From NCBI GenBank assembly GCA_027574665.1, contig CM050654.1:28539722-28603721 (forward strand): a stretch of 64,000 bases of DNA. The letters are read 5' to 3'. The notes under the pieces were generated by a model that saw only the letters and a list, made by a program, of their open reading frames with translations, searched no databases and was not told the origin of the DNA. The translations under genes were made by a program, and so were the position numbers. Source of the DNA: Rhynochetos jubatus. Taxonomy: Eukaryota; Chordata; Aves; Eurypygiformes; Rhynochetidae. Positions 48,753 through 60,322 of the stretch are shown in pieces (the stretch's first letter is position 1; each line of letters starts with the position of its first letter).

Positions 48753-51608
48753 CATTTTGGTTTTTATGGTATAGTTTTAATCTGATAAGCAATCAATTTA
48801 AAGATGAAATGAAGAATTTTAGTCACTAAGAAAATTCCAGTAATTCTGGTACAAATACAGAAAAAGCTGATCCCCATTTAATTGTAATATTACACTATTT
48901 CACAAGTATTTACTGATGAAAATAACTTTTTTAATTTTAATTTATTTTTAAGTTTGTGTTTGTATATTCTTAAGTGGTTGTCTTCATTTAGTATTCAAAA
49001 TTCATAGAACATGCATATTTCTACTCGGGTTCTGTGTACCAAAGACAGCAGCAAGAACTGTCTTAATCTTTTGAATTTCTCACACGCAGAGGGACTTTTT
49101 TAACAACTTTTAAAAAAATAGAGAGATTTTAGAAATTACTTCTGATACTGTTAAGTTTCAAGTGAAGACAAGTAATTTAAACTTTGACACAGTTAGAAGG
49201 TGTTTCCTGGAACTGTCCAACCTCAAATTGTGATCTTGTCATGTCTGACTAGAATCTTACAAGGTCTTATTTGATCTAGTCTGGAGGCACAAGTCGCCCT
49301 ATGGAGAACTTAGAAGTATATGTGTATGTACTTGTATATGTGTTTTAATAGATATAACTCAGGTAATCGGTACTTAAAAATAATCCCCTCACCAGCAACC
49401 CTCCCCCTGTATTTCAACAGCAAAGAATAATGGTGTCTATCACACAATAAGATGTCTAAACCAGAGTTTCCTTCCCTTTTGGATCTTCATCTCTGTGATT
49501 TATTTGTAAGCTGCTCTCTCTCCTCCTGCAAATATCTGCCTCCAATTTCATGACAATCCTGGGTCTTTGTGACTTACTTTCAAATGTCTATATATTTAGA
49601 AAACTCTGAGTCAGCTGGGGGGGGGGGGGGGGAGGGAACACAAACAAACTAAAAGAAAGAAAATGAACCAATGTTGGTGACCCATCATCTGATATTCTGA
49701 TCCTTGCCTGTATTACTGAACAAATGCTCCCACCCAATGGAAGCTGGACTGCCTGAGACACATTAGAAAATAGGTTAACATCTGCAGTGCAGTTCAAAGG
49801 GACTTGAGTCATCGATTTGCTGCCTCCTGGGTGCATGGTTATGTCTTTGGAGGAGAAGCAGCTCATGTAGCATAAGCTGACATAGGTCAACAAGATAAAA
49901 GGGAATGGAAAAGACCTCTGTCCCGTATACTGCCTGTACATTTCTGGTTGCTCTGGTAAGGATATTGCAGAGGTAACAGATATGAAAGGGGAAATAAAAA
50001 GGATAGGAAGTATGGGAAGGATTCAGTAAAAGGAGACTGGAAGCACTGGAGAAGTGAGGATAAAATGAAGAACTGAGTGAGAATGGTAGATTTCTGAAGG
50101 AAGGTTGCCCAGTTTTTCCCATTTCCATTTTCTTGTATTATATAATCAAGGGATAATTAAGCTTGAAAATAAATAAGCATATGAAAACAGACTAAAGGAA
50201 ATGTGTGTCTTCTGTTTTGTTTTATTATAATAAGCATTGTATAACAAACTTATGCAATGCCATCCTGAAGGAGGGAAGGAAGCTTTTATATGAATAATTG
50301 TAACAAGTTTAATTGTACACAAATCTCTCTTAAAATGATAAATTTTTCATTTTCAGGACTAATCTTTTAGTCAGGTCAGGAAGATTTTTTTGTTTACTCC
50401 ATAAAGGAACCGTTTACAGAAGTCTCTATGTAGAAGTTGAGTCTGGTTAGCAGATTAGGAGGACTACTGATCCCATCTGCAGCTGCTGTTCATGTATCAC
50501 AAGTAATAATACCCTCAAGGATTTCTCCACAACCCCAAGTAGTTTAAAGACCTCTTCTTGAAAGTGTTCTTTAAGAAAGGACAAATTAAAAGAATTTCCT
50601 TTACCATAAAAAATCCCAGGAAAAAACCTGTGAGTTAAAATACCAAACAGCTACACTGAAAACAGTCCAGCATTGTTATTCTTACTCTAGTCTTATTGTT
50701 CATGAATATTTTGACACTGACAGTCATCACACATATAAAACCAGGTGCATGTTTCATATTGCCAGTTATTTAACCATAAGAAAATCTATAGGTGTCTGCT
50801 CCCGAAAGCATGCATTTGAGAAGTTGTAAGCTGCAATCCAGTAAGAAATTGGGAGAACAGAGGATTTACCCTGATGTAAAGTTTAATTGCCTGTTTTTTC
50901 CCCTACATGCATATCAACCGTAGAGGTGAAGCACCTCTGAATAGGTTTGCTCAGGTATGTAGTTCTATTAAGAGCATTGTTCTTACACAAAGATTGATTT
51001 AGACTGGTGCTTTAAGAACAGAAATTTGACAAAACACAGAAGATTGTTGAAATAAATGTGCAATTAATTTAACTTGTATTTCTAACACACACAATACCAG
51101 GCATAATTTTTTTAACCTCCATTGCTTTCCCTCTTTATTCATTGCACATTTAAATTCATTATGGAAAAAAATTAGGAAAAAAAATCCCTGATAGTTATTT
51201 TTATGATCAAACACCTTTTCCAATTAGTCTTGGCACCTCACTATAATCACGATGAATGTTATTAATTCAGCAGTCTACATCCTATTAAGGGTTTCATCAT
51301 CGCAGTGTGTTCAGGAACTTAATGGCCTTTGCATTTTAATGTTGCAGCCTGTGGTCTTGTGTCCATTAGTAGTGTGCAATATCATGGGTTTGAACTCATA
51401 CATGTATATGCAAACATATAAACATATGATTACATACAAATCTCAATAAGCTAACTGCAAGTCTATGAAACAGCACTTTGAATTTACTTAAGCAATTATT
51501 TTGAATAAGATTATTGTACATTGAAAATGTTCTCCACATAACAAAAGAAGTAATGCCATTATAAATCAGTACGACACTGTTACAACAACATACCACAGAA
51601 GACAGCAG
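48753..51608. other. Unique DNA, nothing recognised
   Basis: Open frames near 49588-50128 on the minus strand (117 codons each) include low-complexity parts from the G16 tract and resemble no known protein. No interspersed repeat was recognised. Confidence 0.5.
49617..49632 (+). repeat. G16 homopolymer
   Basis: Sixteen uninterrupted G residues followed by 'aggg'. It is the second such tract in the window (the other is at 33070). Length may be uncertain in the assembly. Confidence 0.85.
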
Positions 51609-51800
51609 TAGTGGTGGTTGCTAGGCATGGTGCACGGGCATTGGTGATCTTTGAGGTCATGGTGAATGTAAACCTTACATATACAATATTACTGTCGGGG
51701 TATTTGAAGTAAAAGTGTGATTTAAAAACATCGGAAAGGTGTTTTGTGAGAAATTGAAGGTTGACAATGTTTTGCGGGGCAAAAATTCTGGTAACCACTG
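51609..51800 (-). mobile_element. Small hAT-type DNA element relic
   Basis: Read on the minus strand it begins 'cagtggttaccagaattttt' followed by 'gccccgcaaaac', closely like the ends of hAT/Charlie elements ('cagtggttcccaaactttttgccc'). The opposite end, 'tagtggttgctag' on the plus strand, is an imperfect inverted copy of that terminus, giving ends of about 13 bp and a total length near 192 bp, typical of a non-autonomous element. No matching 8-bp target duplication was found ('gacagcag' against 'ggttataa'), so the edges may have decayed or one end may be coincidental. The 89-codon minus-strand frame across it is incidental. Confidence 0.5.
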
Positions 51801-54698
51801 GGTTATAACAACCAGTCTGACAGTCTGCATTGCTTTCTGTTGACAGCAAAATAATTATGAAAAGTTTTGATATATCCAGCCTTCAGAGGAGTTTGAATTT
51901 TGGCATAAACTGCATTTTTTCCTTCTTATAGAAGACTTAATCTAAGATTAGTTTCCGTGCTCTGAATTGCTAAGGGTGCAACAGTAAGGATGGACCTTTT
52001 TAATCATTTAGTCTGCACCTCTGTATAACACTGATGGTGTAGTCCTTATTTCACTTCCCACCATTAAACCTATAGCTTCTCTTCAGTCTTTTTGGAAGAC
52101 AATCTAGACATACTTTTGAAAATTGAAATTATGGTCAGCCAATTGATCACAATTTAAATTGCCCTATTGCTTCCTACTAGCCTGCATTTTTAAATTTAGT
52201 CAAATTTCTTCTGTCTTTGGATTTGGAATATCTGGAACATCTCCTGCAGACTGTGGTTCCACCACAGCTTTTGTATTCTCCTGGCACTGTGGCAGTCCTC
52301 AAGAGCATTCCTTTTTGCACATCCTGCTAAGGATCCAGCAGCACATACCAAAATCTTGACCTGGACTTGACATTTCCCCTGCCTTGTTCAGGGTGTTCAG
52401 CTTGTGTGATGCTGAAGCCTTTGAAGAGGCAGATCCAGCCATATCATATCCCTTTTCTGATGTTTTCTTAAAAAAGAAGGCAGTACACCCTGATAATACT
52501 ACCGCTGCAAGTCTTGGTCAGGCCTTTGACTTGGAGGGAGAGGTCCTCTTGCTTCAAACCTGAGCTCTTCCCCTGTCTTCCAAAAGGAACATTATGCAAG
52601 ATCTATTTTGATATTATGCCCTCATCAGAAAGCACATTTAGAGCTGAGCAATGAAATAGTCCTTGTATCACTAATTAAAATTCAGTGGTGAGGTTGTTTA
52701 ATTACTCTCTCCACTGAAAATTCTTACTTTACTTTTCACATTTATTCTGGTAATAATGCGTTGAAGAGCTCATCAGCCTCTGAAGGAAGGCAACAATTTT
52801 TCTCGTGTATGTAATCATTAAACTGACAAATAGGCACAGCACTATACAGTTATCAATATTAGCACCACAGTCCCATCACTATTAAAACTCTTTGCAGCAG
52901 GGGATTAAAGTGCAAAAGGCAGAGGGGGAGGGAAATGGTAGGAAACAACTAAGTTTGAGATCCTTCCCTTTTGCTCTCCTAGCAGCCACCTCAAATCAAT
53001 GCGTACTGAAATTCCTCCTTCCTGTACAAAAGCAAGATAATTGAGTGCATTTGATTCTGTAAAAAATTAATGATCTTATTTGCTTTGTCTTTGTGGGTTA
53101 GGCTAAAATGCTTTTCTTTCTTTTTCTTTCATTTTTTTTCATTCATGATTGTAAAATCTTAAAGCTGTGAGATGAATATAGCTGCCTGCTGCAGACTGCT
53201 TTGAAATCCAATCACCAGCTCTACCAGTGAAGTAAGAAGGGTGGAAGGGAGGATTCCGAAATTACCTTGTTGACTATTGACTTGGGTGAAATATCTGGTT
53301 TGCAGCTCCTCAGTTGTCTTCTCTGACTTGATTGTTGGTGAATGCAATGCCTCATGGCAGGTCAAGGGAGTTGGGGTAGGATAATCTGCATTTTGAAAGC
53401 CTTATTTGGTAGTTTTGAAGCAAACCAATGTAAGTCAATAATAAGGTAAAAATTGCATTTCATAGCAAGGTTATAACATGAAATAAAAGAGGAAAAATAC
53501 TCTCTATTTACCCCATTACTAACCAAGCAGCTTCACTGTATTGCAGACTGTAGTGATCATCTCATACTTATGTGCCTCAAAATGAGGAGGGGGCAGTCCC
53601 CAGCATGACTATTTTACATTAGTGTATTAAGTTTTACATGTGAGGTTGAAATCTGAGAAGACGTTTGAAGTACCAGCTGCTACAGGTAAGCTATATCCTA
53701 TGCCATTATTCGGCAGATGAGGGTGGTATGGTTGGGCGCTCTCCTGGGAGAGAGTTTGTCCCTGATGGATAGTGCACGGTTATTGTCAGCTTACCTAAAA
53801 AAGAAAACATGTCAGGAGATCTCGTTACTGCTGCAGCGGCCTGCAAAGGGACTGAAAAGAAATGATGCATCAAAATTGATATATGAGGGATGCATCATGG
53901 GGACAATCTCACTGCACTTCGTTCACTCTGTGTTGGAGGGAGGCTGACTGACAGCTCACACAATTTACTGCCACCAGGATAATTTGCTAGGAAACTGAAG
54001 ACCCAAAAGTTCCCCTGGGTTGTCACATCCATTCCCTTAAGACACCAGGCAGCAATGTACCCTGTGTGGGAATGAAGGGAGGTGTGGTGTGAGTCTGCCT
54101 CCAACTCTTCCTCGCATCTTCTGGTGCAGTGGTCTGGATCTGGAGATCTCTAGGCACTACAAAGAGGCATGGCAGCACTGCCAAGCTGGGTAGTTTTCTA
54201 GCACTAAAAATCACTTTGAATAAAGAAGGAAACGATAGCAAATTTAGCTGCTCAAGAAAATAGCAGCATGATAAATAATGTATGGAAATGGGATGTTTCT
54301 TTAAGAGATGAAGGAAGGAATGCTGAAGTTTTTATTGAGCAGTTAATGCCTTCTCTACTTATTATCTTTGGAGTTTTTTAAACCTTTTGGCAGTCAGACA
54401 TGTTCAAATGGAAGAATTTTATCTCTTCCTCCCTGGAAGAGAGGGATTAGAGATTTGATTTGACCTGAAGTTCCAGGATGTCCATTTCCTTTTGCAGAGT
54501 TTGATGTTTTCTGTTGTTTAATTTTCTTGATATCATTTTACTATGGGTCCACAAACAGGGAGATAAAACTCAAGACATACCTGGAGCGTGATGCAGACCT
54601 TCCATAGGCATTTTTGCCTTGAGAAGGCAAATATTTCCGATGGTACAAAAATGTTTCCATTTCTGAGTTTGCTGGTGATAGGGCAGGTGAAGCAAAGT
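51801..54698. other. Unique DNA, nothing recognised
   Basis: A 76-codon frame at 53717-53947 has no family resemblance. A strong donor-like 'ctacag|gtaagc' lies at 53681-53692, but no convincing exon was found around it. Confidence 0.45.
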
Positions 54699-55066
54699 TC
54701 ACCACTTCTCAGAATCACATCCAGGGCTTGTATTCTGAACTGGAGACATTTGCCTGCCGCAATGACCTTGGGCTGTTACTTTACTCAATTTCATTTTCCA
54801 ATCCTTTGAGGCATATAAAAGAATGATTAAGAGGTAGAAAGCCCACATGGCGTGTATATTTTTGTCAGCAATGCCAAATCTTTTGATGCAGTCTTGCAGG
54901 CGAATGTGCAATTTTTGTCCAGAATCTGTTCTGAATCCAAATTTCCCTACTGTGCCATGAAATTTGGAGGCAAACTGTTCAATGACTGTGCTAAACCTGT
55001 TGATTTGGATCAAACCTCTGGAAAGTTTAGAGAAAATGTTATGGTCTTTACTTTGTATGCATAACT
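54699..55066 (-). other. Coding-like frame after a strong splice acceptor
   Basis: On the minus strand, 'tattttttttttctag' (right edge near 55067-55082) is an excellent splice-acceptor-like sequence, and an open frame of about 120 codons begins directly after it and runs to a stop at 54699. It includes 'RFSTVIEQFASKFHGTVGKF' and 'RLQDCIKRFGIADKNIHAMW'. The amino-acid mix looks protein-like, with alternating charged and hydrophobic residues and no low complexity. I do not recognise the family, no splice donor of good quality was found inside, and frames of this length do arise by chance in this window. It could be a terminal exon, a pseudogene piece or coincidence. Confidence 0.22.
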
Positions 55067-56406
55067 AGAAAAAAAAAAATACTTGTAATGCATTGGGGGG
55101 ATTGGATTTTAGGTAATAAGAAATACGCTTTGTTTTGGTACCTCCAATTACTCTTCATTACGTTGAAGTCTATCAGAATCACTGTTGGATGAACTTTCTG
55201 AGAGAGCGTGGTGGTATCATCACTATTTTGAATTATGTAAAAATCTCATTCTTCAAGCAAAAGTTGTTGGGTCTAATGAGGTAATGAAGCAACATATTAT
55301 GGGTGCAGAAGACCAGACATAACAGATCACTCTTATTTCTCTTTGTTTCTTACTCTCAGTTACAAAGGTAACATTAAATGGAGTTGAGGAAAGCAGCATA
55401 CTTGAAGTAAAGTCTTCAGATGAGTGCTTAGATAACACACAATTCAGGTTTATGTTTTTATCTCAGGATATGATTTATCCGAAAACCAGCATTGTGCTGG
55501 ATATGTCATGTAGCAATTATACAGTGCTTTATGTTTTCAAATCAAGAGATGACTGTTTGCCATTCTTAACCTTTGTAAATTTTTTGGGGGGGTAAATCAG
55601 GTGAAAGTTATTTTCCCAAAATTATATGCTGGCATAGCAAGCTTAACAAGCATAGGAATCATTCAATGAATGTCACAGTGTAGTTGCCTGTGTCTGAAAT
55701 GATTCTATTCAAAAATTATATAGCAGCTCCCCTCCCCAAACCTGACTGGGGTTAGAGAGCTTTCAGAGGTTCCAAACTCTAATTTGTTGTTCTGGGTAAC
55801 CACGGATCTCAAGAATGATTATACTCCGTGGGATTTGCTACAGTATAATCTTCTTGCTGAGAGATGTTTTCTCTTTTTATGTCTCTCACTAAGTACTACT
55901 CAGAATGGAATAAGGTTTTGTATTTTCTTACTCATTATCTTAAAAAAAAAGAAAAGAAAACCGGCACCGACCCCCCCACACCCCCCCATACACTCAGAGC
56001 CAAAAAAAATAACTGTGCTGAAAGCTAGTCTGTTTATACTGACAAAATACAGCTTATTTGTAAGGATGTGATTATCTTTCATATTTTCCACCTACGGATG
56101 TCAATGATTGCATGCAAAGCTTCTTCCATCTGGAAAGAGCCCACTCTTTGAAAGTTTATTGAGATATTTAATTTGGAAGGATGGTTCTGTAATCAGTGAC
56201 CTCTCAAAATGGAATAAATGAAAGTGACATTGTACCTGCACTCTGATATCTGTCTAATGAAAATAATATTGATGGCTGTTTCCAGAATTACACCATTTGT
56301 AAAAGCCCCATTTGGGAAATCATGTGTTGAAAGTGTACTGGAAATTCAGGTGTAAAGGAGCAAGAAAATCACATCTCATATGTGAAAAATTATATGGCTC
56401 ATTGTC

Positions 56407-56409
<3 letters not shown>
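55067..56409. other. Unique DNA with short C-runs
   Basis: Two C7 runs lie at 55971-55977 and 55981-55987 within 'cccccccacacccccccat'. Nothing else was recognised. Confidence 0.55.

Positions 56410-56441
<32 letters not shown>
56410..56441. repeat. T32 homopolymer
   Basis: Thirty-two uninterrupted T residues, the longest homopolymer in the window. The sequence to its right, read on the minus strand, shows no polyadenylation signal close to the tract, so a processed gene copy is not supported. The exact length should be treated as uncertain. Confidence 0.9.
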
Positions 56442-56443
<2 letters not shown>

Positions 56444-58514
56444 TTTTTGTAGCTGTGGAATATTATTACCTTTTGTGTGTCTTTTTTGGACAAATATTTA
56501 GCTATTGAGTTAGCCCTGTGAAAATCCCTGTGTTTGAAAGGGCAGAGGAATTATCAGCTCAGCTGGTGACATTGTAAGTGTTCTAATCAGCAGTCCCTGT
56601 AGTTGGAGATGTGTTGCATCCTCTCCCATGTCAACTTCTTTCCTTCAGTATTGGACATATCATCAGCACTCATAAGGAGAAGATGAGAGAAATTTTCTCA
56701 GTAGAGTATATCTAGCATCACGAGTCCGGGAAAGAAAGGTATTGCTCAGAGAAGCCTACATGCTGATTAGGAAAATATTCTGCTTGATCAGTAAGGGTTT
56801 ACTGAAAAATTAATGCCTACAGAAGATCTGAGAGCTTCAGTGTAATAAACAGCTGTACCAGTAATATGTAAAGACCTCTTCTAAGTTAGTTAAGTGCTAA
56901 GCCTCATACTGTTGCAAGCAAAATCTATAGGGCCTGAGCTATATGCTTGTCCACATTTTAGAGCACAGCAGAAATATTATTAAGAACAACTTCTTGAGGT
57001 GTGGGTTTGTTTTTTTTTTCTTAAGAACACGTGAGACAAAATGCTGTGTATCTATTTTTAATGGGGAGTAATGAGCTTTTCAACTGATGAAACATGAACG
57101 GTGACTTTAGTGTTTCTCCAGCAAAGCCGATGTAGTCTAGCAGAGCTTGACTACAAGCAAGCTCTATCTGAATGCAGATCTCAAAACTGCCAAGTATGCC
57201 AAGCAAGGGACAACACTAATAAAGGCAGGTTTCCATGGGTTTGGTTATGGTGTCCAACTTCTCCAGTCCCTAATAAGCCTTGAGCTCTAATTAAATATTT
57301 TTCAGCACATGGGTTATAAGGATGAAATAGAGAAAAGAAATAAATAGCAGAGGAGTAAAGACAGGGACAAGGCATAGGGGAATGGGGCAGGTGGTTAAGT
57401 GGAAGAGGATGCTGGTCTTCATGCATCACCTGCACAATGAGGTTTCCCTGAACCCCAACAATGTACCAATGCAGGGCTATGGATTCAGCTGGGTGGTGCT
57501 GCTAATGAAACCAGTTTTTACCTTTTGCTTGTGTGCCAAAGGCACAACTGTTAGTTCTTTTGTCATGCTTCTGTAACGTTGAAAAACTCTAATTGCAGTT
57601 CCTTCCTTCTGTCTGTTTACATGGTGGATAACATCTCTCTATGTATTATCAGCCTCTGAGGTTATTTCTTGAGCTGAATTTCTTTGTATTTTCTTTTGCT
57701 CTTCACAAGCTTTCTAGCGTCCTTTGTTATTTCTGTTGAGTGGTGTTTGCAGCTTCTCCTAAACTGAAATCATCTATGAATTTAAATAACATGAAGTTTG
57801 TTCCTTCTTCTGGAATGTTAATTACTACATTAAACAATACAGATAGACCCTTTCCTTTTTCTGCATTACATTATATTAAAGCACAATGGTAATTAGTTAA
57901 TGAACTTTTCCCTTTTTCAGACCAGATCTGAAAATTAACATCAGCAGAGAGCACTACACATTAGCTTGATTCAACCTCTGCTGAGTTAGAGAGGGCAAAA
58001 TGCACACATTGAATCACCAGAGGCTGCTAAATCTATGTGAAAGGAGAACTGAACCTGGACTGCTTGGAAAAAAATAACCTGCCTGTTACAGCCAGAGACC
58101 ACACTCTATCTCACCACAGATAAAAGAAGGTGGCATCACTTTTTATTTTCTTTAGTGGGTATTTTACCAGGTTTAGTCACAAATTAGACTCCTACAAAGC
58201 AGGGGGGATGATTGGCAAGACTGTTTTCTCTTTTTTCCTTTGAAACTCCTTTTGATTTCACCAATATAAAGAACAGGCAGCCACATCAAATTAAAGGTTT
58301 GGATTGGGAGGATCAAACAAATCTTATCAGGCTGCAGGACAGAAGAGAAATTATTTGAAAAGTCAAGATGTTCATGTCATCTTCTCTCCTGTTCTTCCCC
58401 AAAACAATGGTAAAGGTTTTGCTAAAGCCACTGGAAGACTTTTGAGGTCTGCTCTACTAAACATGCAGGCGTTCAGGTTTTTAAGAGTTTTAGCCTCATA
58501 GCAATCTTGTGCTA

Positions 58515-58590
58515 GTGAGAAACTGAGGCACAAAGAGACACAGAGACTTGGCTGTGGTTATGACACGTAGAAGACTCCTCACCACTGGTT
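58515..58590 (+). mobile_element. Possible MIR/CORE-SINE relic (plus)
   Basis: 'gtgagaaactgaggcacaaa' then 'gagacacagagacttggctg' then 'tggttatgacacgtag' parallels MIR ('gaaactgaggc.cagagag', 'gacttgcccaaggtcacacag'). The first 20 bases are the best match and the rest is diverged. Confidence 0.45.
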
Positions 58591-59936
58591 CTCTACATCC
58601 CCTTTTTTCATTAACTAATTCCATACAAGGTTGCGGGGGTCAAATATATCCCATTTTCTTCATAGAAAAGGAAATACATGAGCTTTCTCTGAATGAGGTA
58701 GCTTTGTTTATAGGTGTGTGACAACTTTGTTTCTCCTTGCTTGGAAGAGGAAGTCTTTTCCAAGCCTTCACATTTAATTCTTGAAAAAAGCCCTCAAAAC
58801 TAGGGACTGTATTGTTGTTCTCTTTAGAAGCATCTGGTGTTATCTAATTTAAAGAAAAAAAGTTTTGTCTGTTCACTTCCACCAATAAAGAGAATATATT
58901 TCTACTCAGTCTTTTATGTTTATATTTTAACATAAATGTTACAAAAATATAATGTGCAGACTGACAAACATTATAGTTTGTCTATGATATATTTTGATGT
59001 TCTGTCTACAATTTCAAAGCATTCACTCGTTGAATTATTTGTGAAGAAGGAAATGTATGGTAACAGCCCACAATCTGTTTGCCTAACGTCGTCATGGTCT
59101 GTTGTAGTGCTGCACAGGATGTGTTGTGTGTGAAATATTGCTTCATCACACTGGCAAGGAGGTCTGAAATAGACTGGATCTGTCTGCGAAGGGCATTTCA
59201 TTCTGTGGCCTGTGAAGGAATAGTCTCTTTAGCTTTGTCTAAAATTATTTTAAGAAATCCTGGGGGAATGTTGAAAACGACTTTTAAAAATGATGCCATC
59301 AATGAAGCTTGGCTTTCTAGTTACATTTTACGAAATAAAAGAGTACAATTTGGGAAAATTACGCAGACGCTTTGGTGCCACTTTCCAGATGAAATGTGGA
59401 TGGGGTTGCTTTTATTGAAAATCCCGTAAGATCTTGTCAAATTCCTCTCTAAAAACCAACAAAAGACAATAAATGACATTAGTGGTCATGGAAAGTGACA
59501 CCGGAATGACTCGGTTTTCTCAGCGTTCAAGTCCTGGGCACATATTGTCTTTGCCTTCTAGCCTGGGGTTTTCTTCAGTGGCTTCTGCTGTGCACCCAAG
59601 CACTGTTGATTGCACACTGAGACTCGTGGCAATAAGCAAACCCTTATGGACACACTGGAAGTGTTTTCCCTTCAGTGTCATATACCTTTTCCTTTTCCTT
59701 CCTGGTTGTTTTTTTCTTTTTTCCCCTTACACTCGCTGAGATAAATTTAACAATTCAAAGCTGAATCTGTTTATTGCCAGAAGATGTCCAAATAGAATAC
59801 CTTACCTGAAATAAGATCAATTATGTTAAAAGGTCTACTGCTCACTAGGGAGTCTTAGAGTCCCAAGGTACAAGGAAATCTGTTGATTGAACTTCAGAAG
59901 TGTTCCCCTTCAATGTACTTTTTTTTCTTCTCTCTC

Positions 59937-59950
59937 TTTTTTTTTTTTTT
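59937..59950. repeat. T14 homopolymer after a CT-rich run
   Basis: 'ttcttctctctc' leads directly into 14 T residues. It is a simple low-complexity tract. Confidence 0.85.
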
Positions 59951-60297
59951 CTTAATTGCTTCCTGTGTATTTCTGCTCTGTGGGAGAGTTAGAGAGTGAT
60001 TCTGAAACCGGAGGATGTCATATTTATTCTGTAGGCATTAAGAGTTCTAATTACTCCCTGACGATTCTCATTCATAAAGCATTTTATTTATGATGCTTTT
60101 TCTTAAATGATTAAACATTTATTGGTTAAATGTTTGCTAAATGCAGGGGCATTGCATCCTTGATGCTGGTTCCCAGTAGGAAAATAAGAATAAGAAAATA
60201 GTAAGTAGCTGTTACAGGAAAGTCTTTCCCAATAGACAGTAGCTATTTATCAGAAATACACAAGCTGCCCTGTTTTTAAAAATATACATATAATTAT

Positions 60298-60322
60298 ACC
60301 ACATATTTTTTTAATATGTGGT
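60298..60322. repeat. 9-bp perfect hairpin
   Basis: 'accacatat' (60298-60306) pairs with 'atatgtggt' (60314-60322) around a 7-base T-rich loop. There is no GC-rich stem typical of a bacterial terminator and the stem does not extend outward, so a microRNA precursor is unlikely. Confidence 0.8.

Noticed and set aside
56410-56900. T32 tract as the tail of a minus-strand processed gene copy
   Set aside because: No polyadenylation signal near the tract and no coding-like sequence to its right.
59079-59429. 116-codon plus-strand frame as a transposase or gene fragment
   Set aside because: No catalytic motif or family resemblance, and the opposite strand is open to a similar degree.
60298-60322. 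Hairpin as a microRNA precursor
   Set aside because: The stem is only 9 bp and flanking bases do not extend the pairing.
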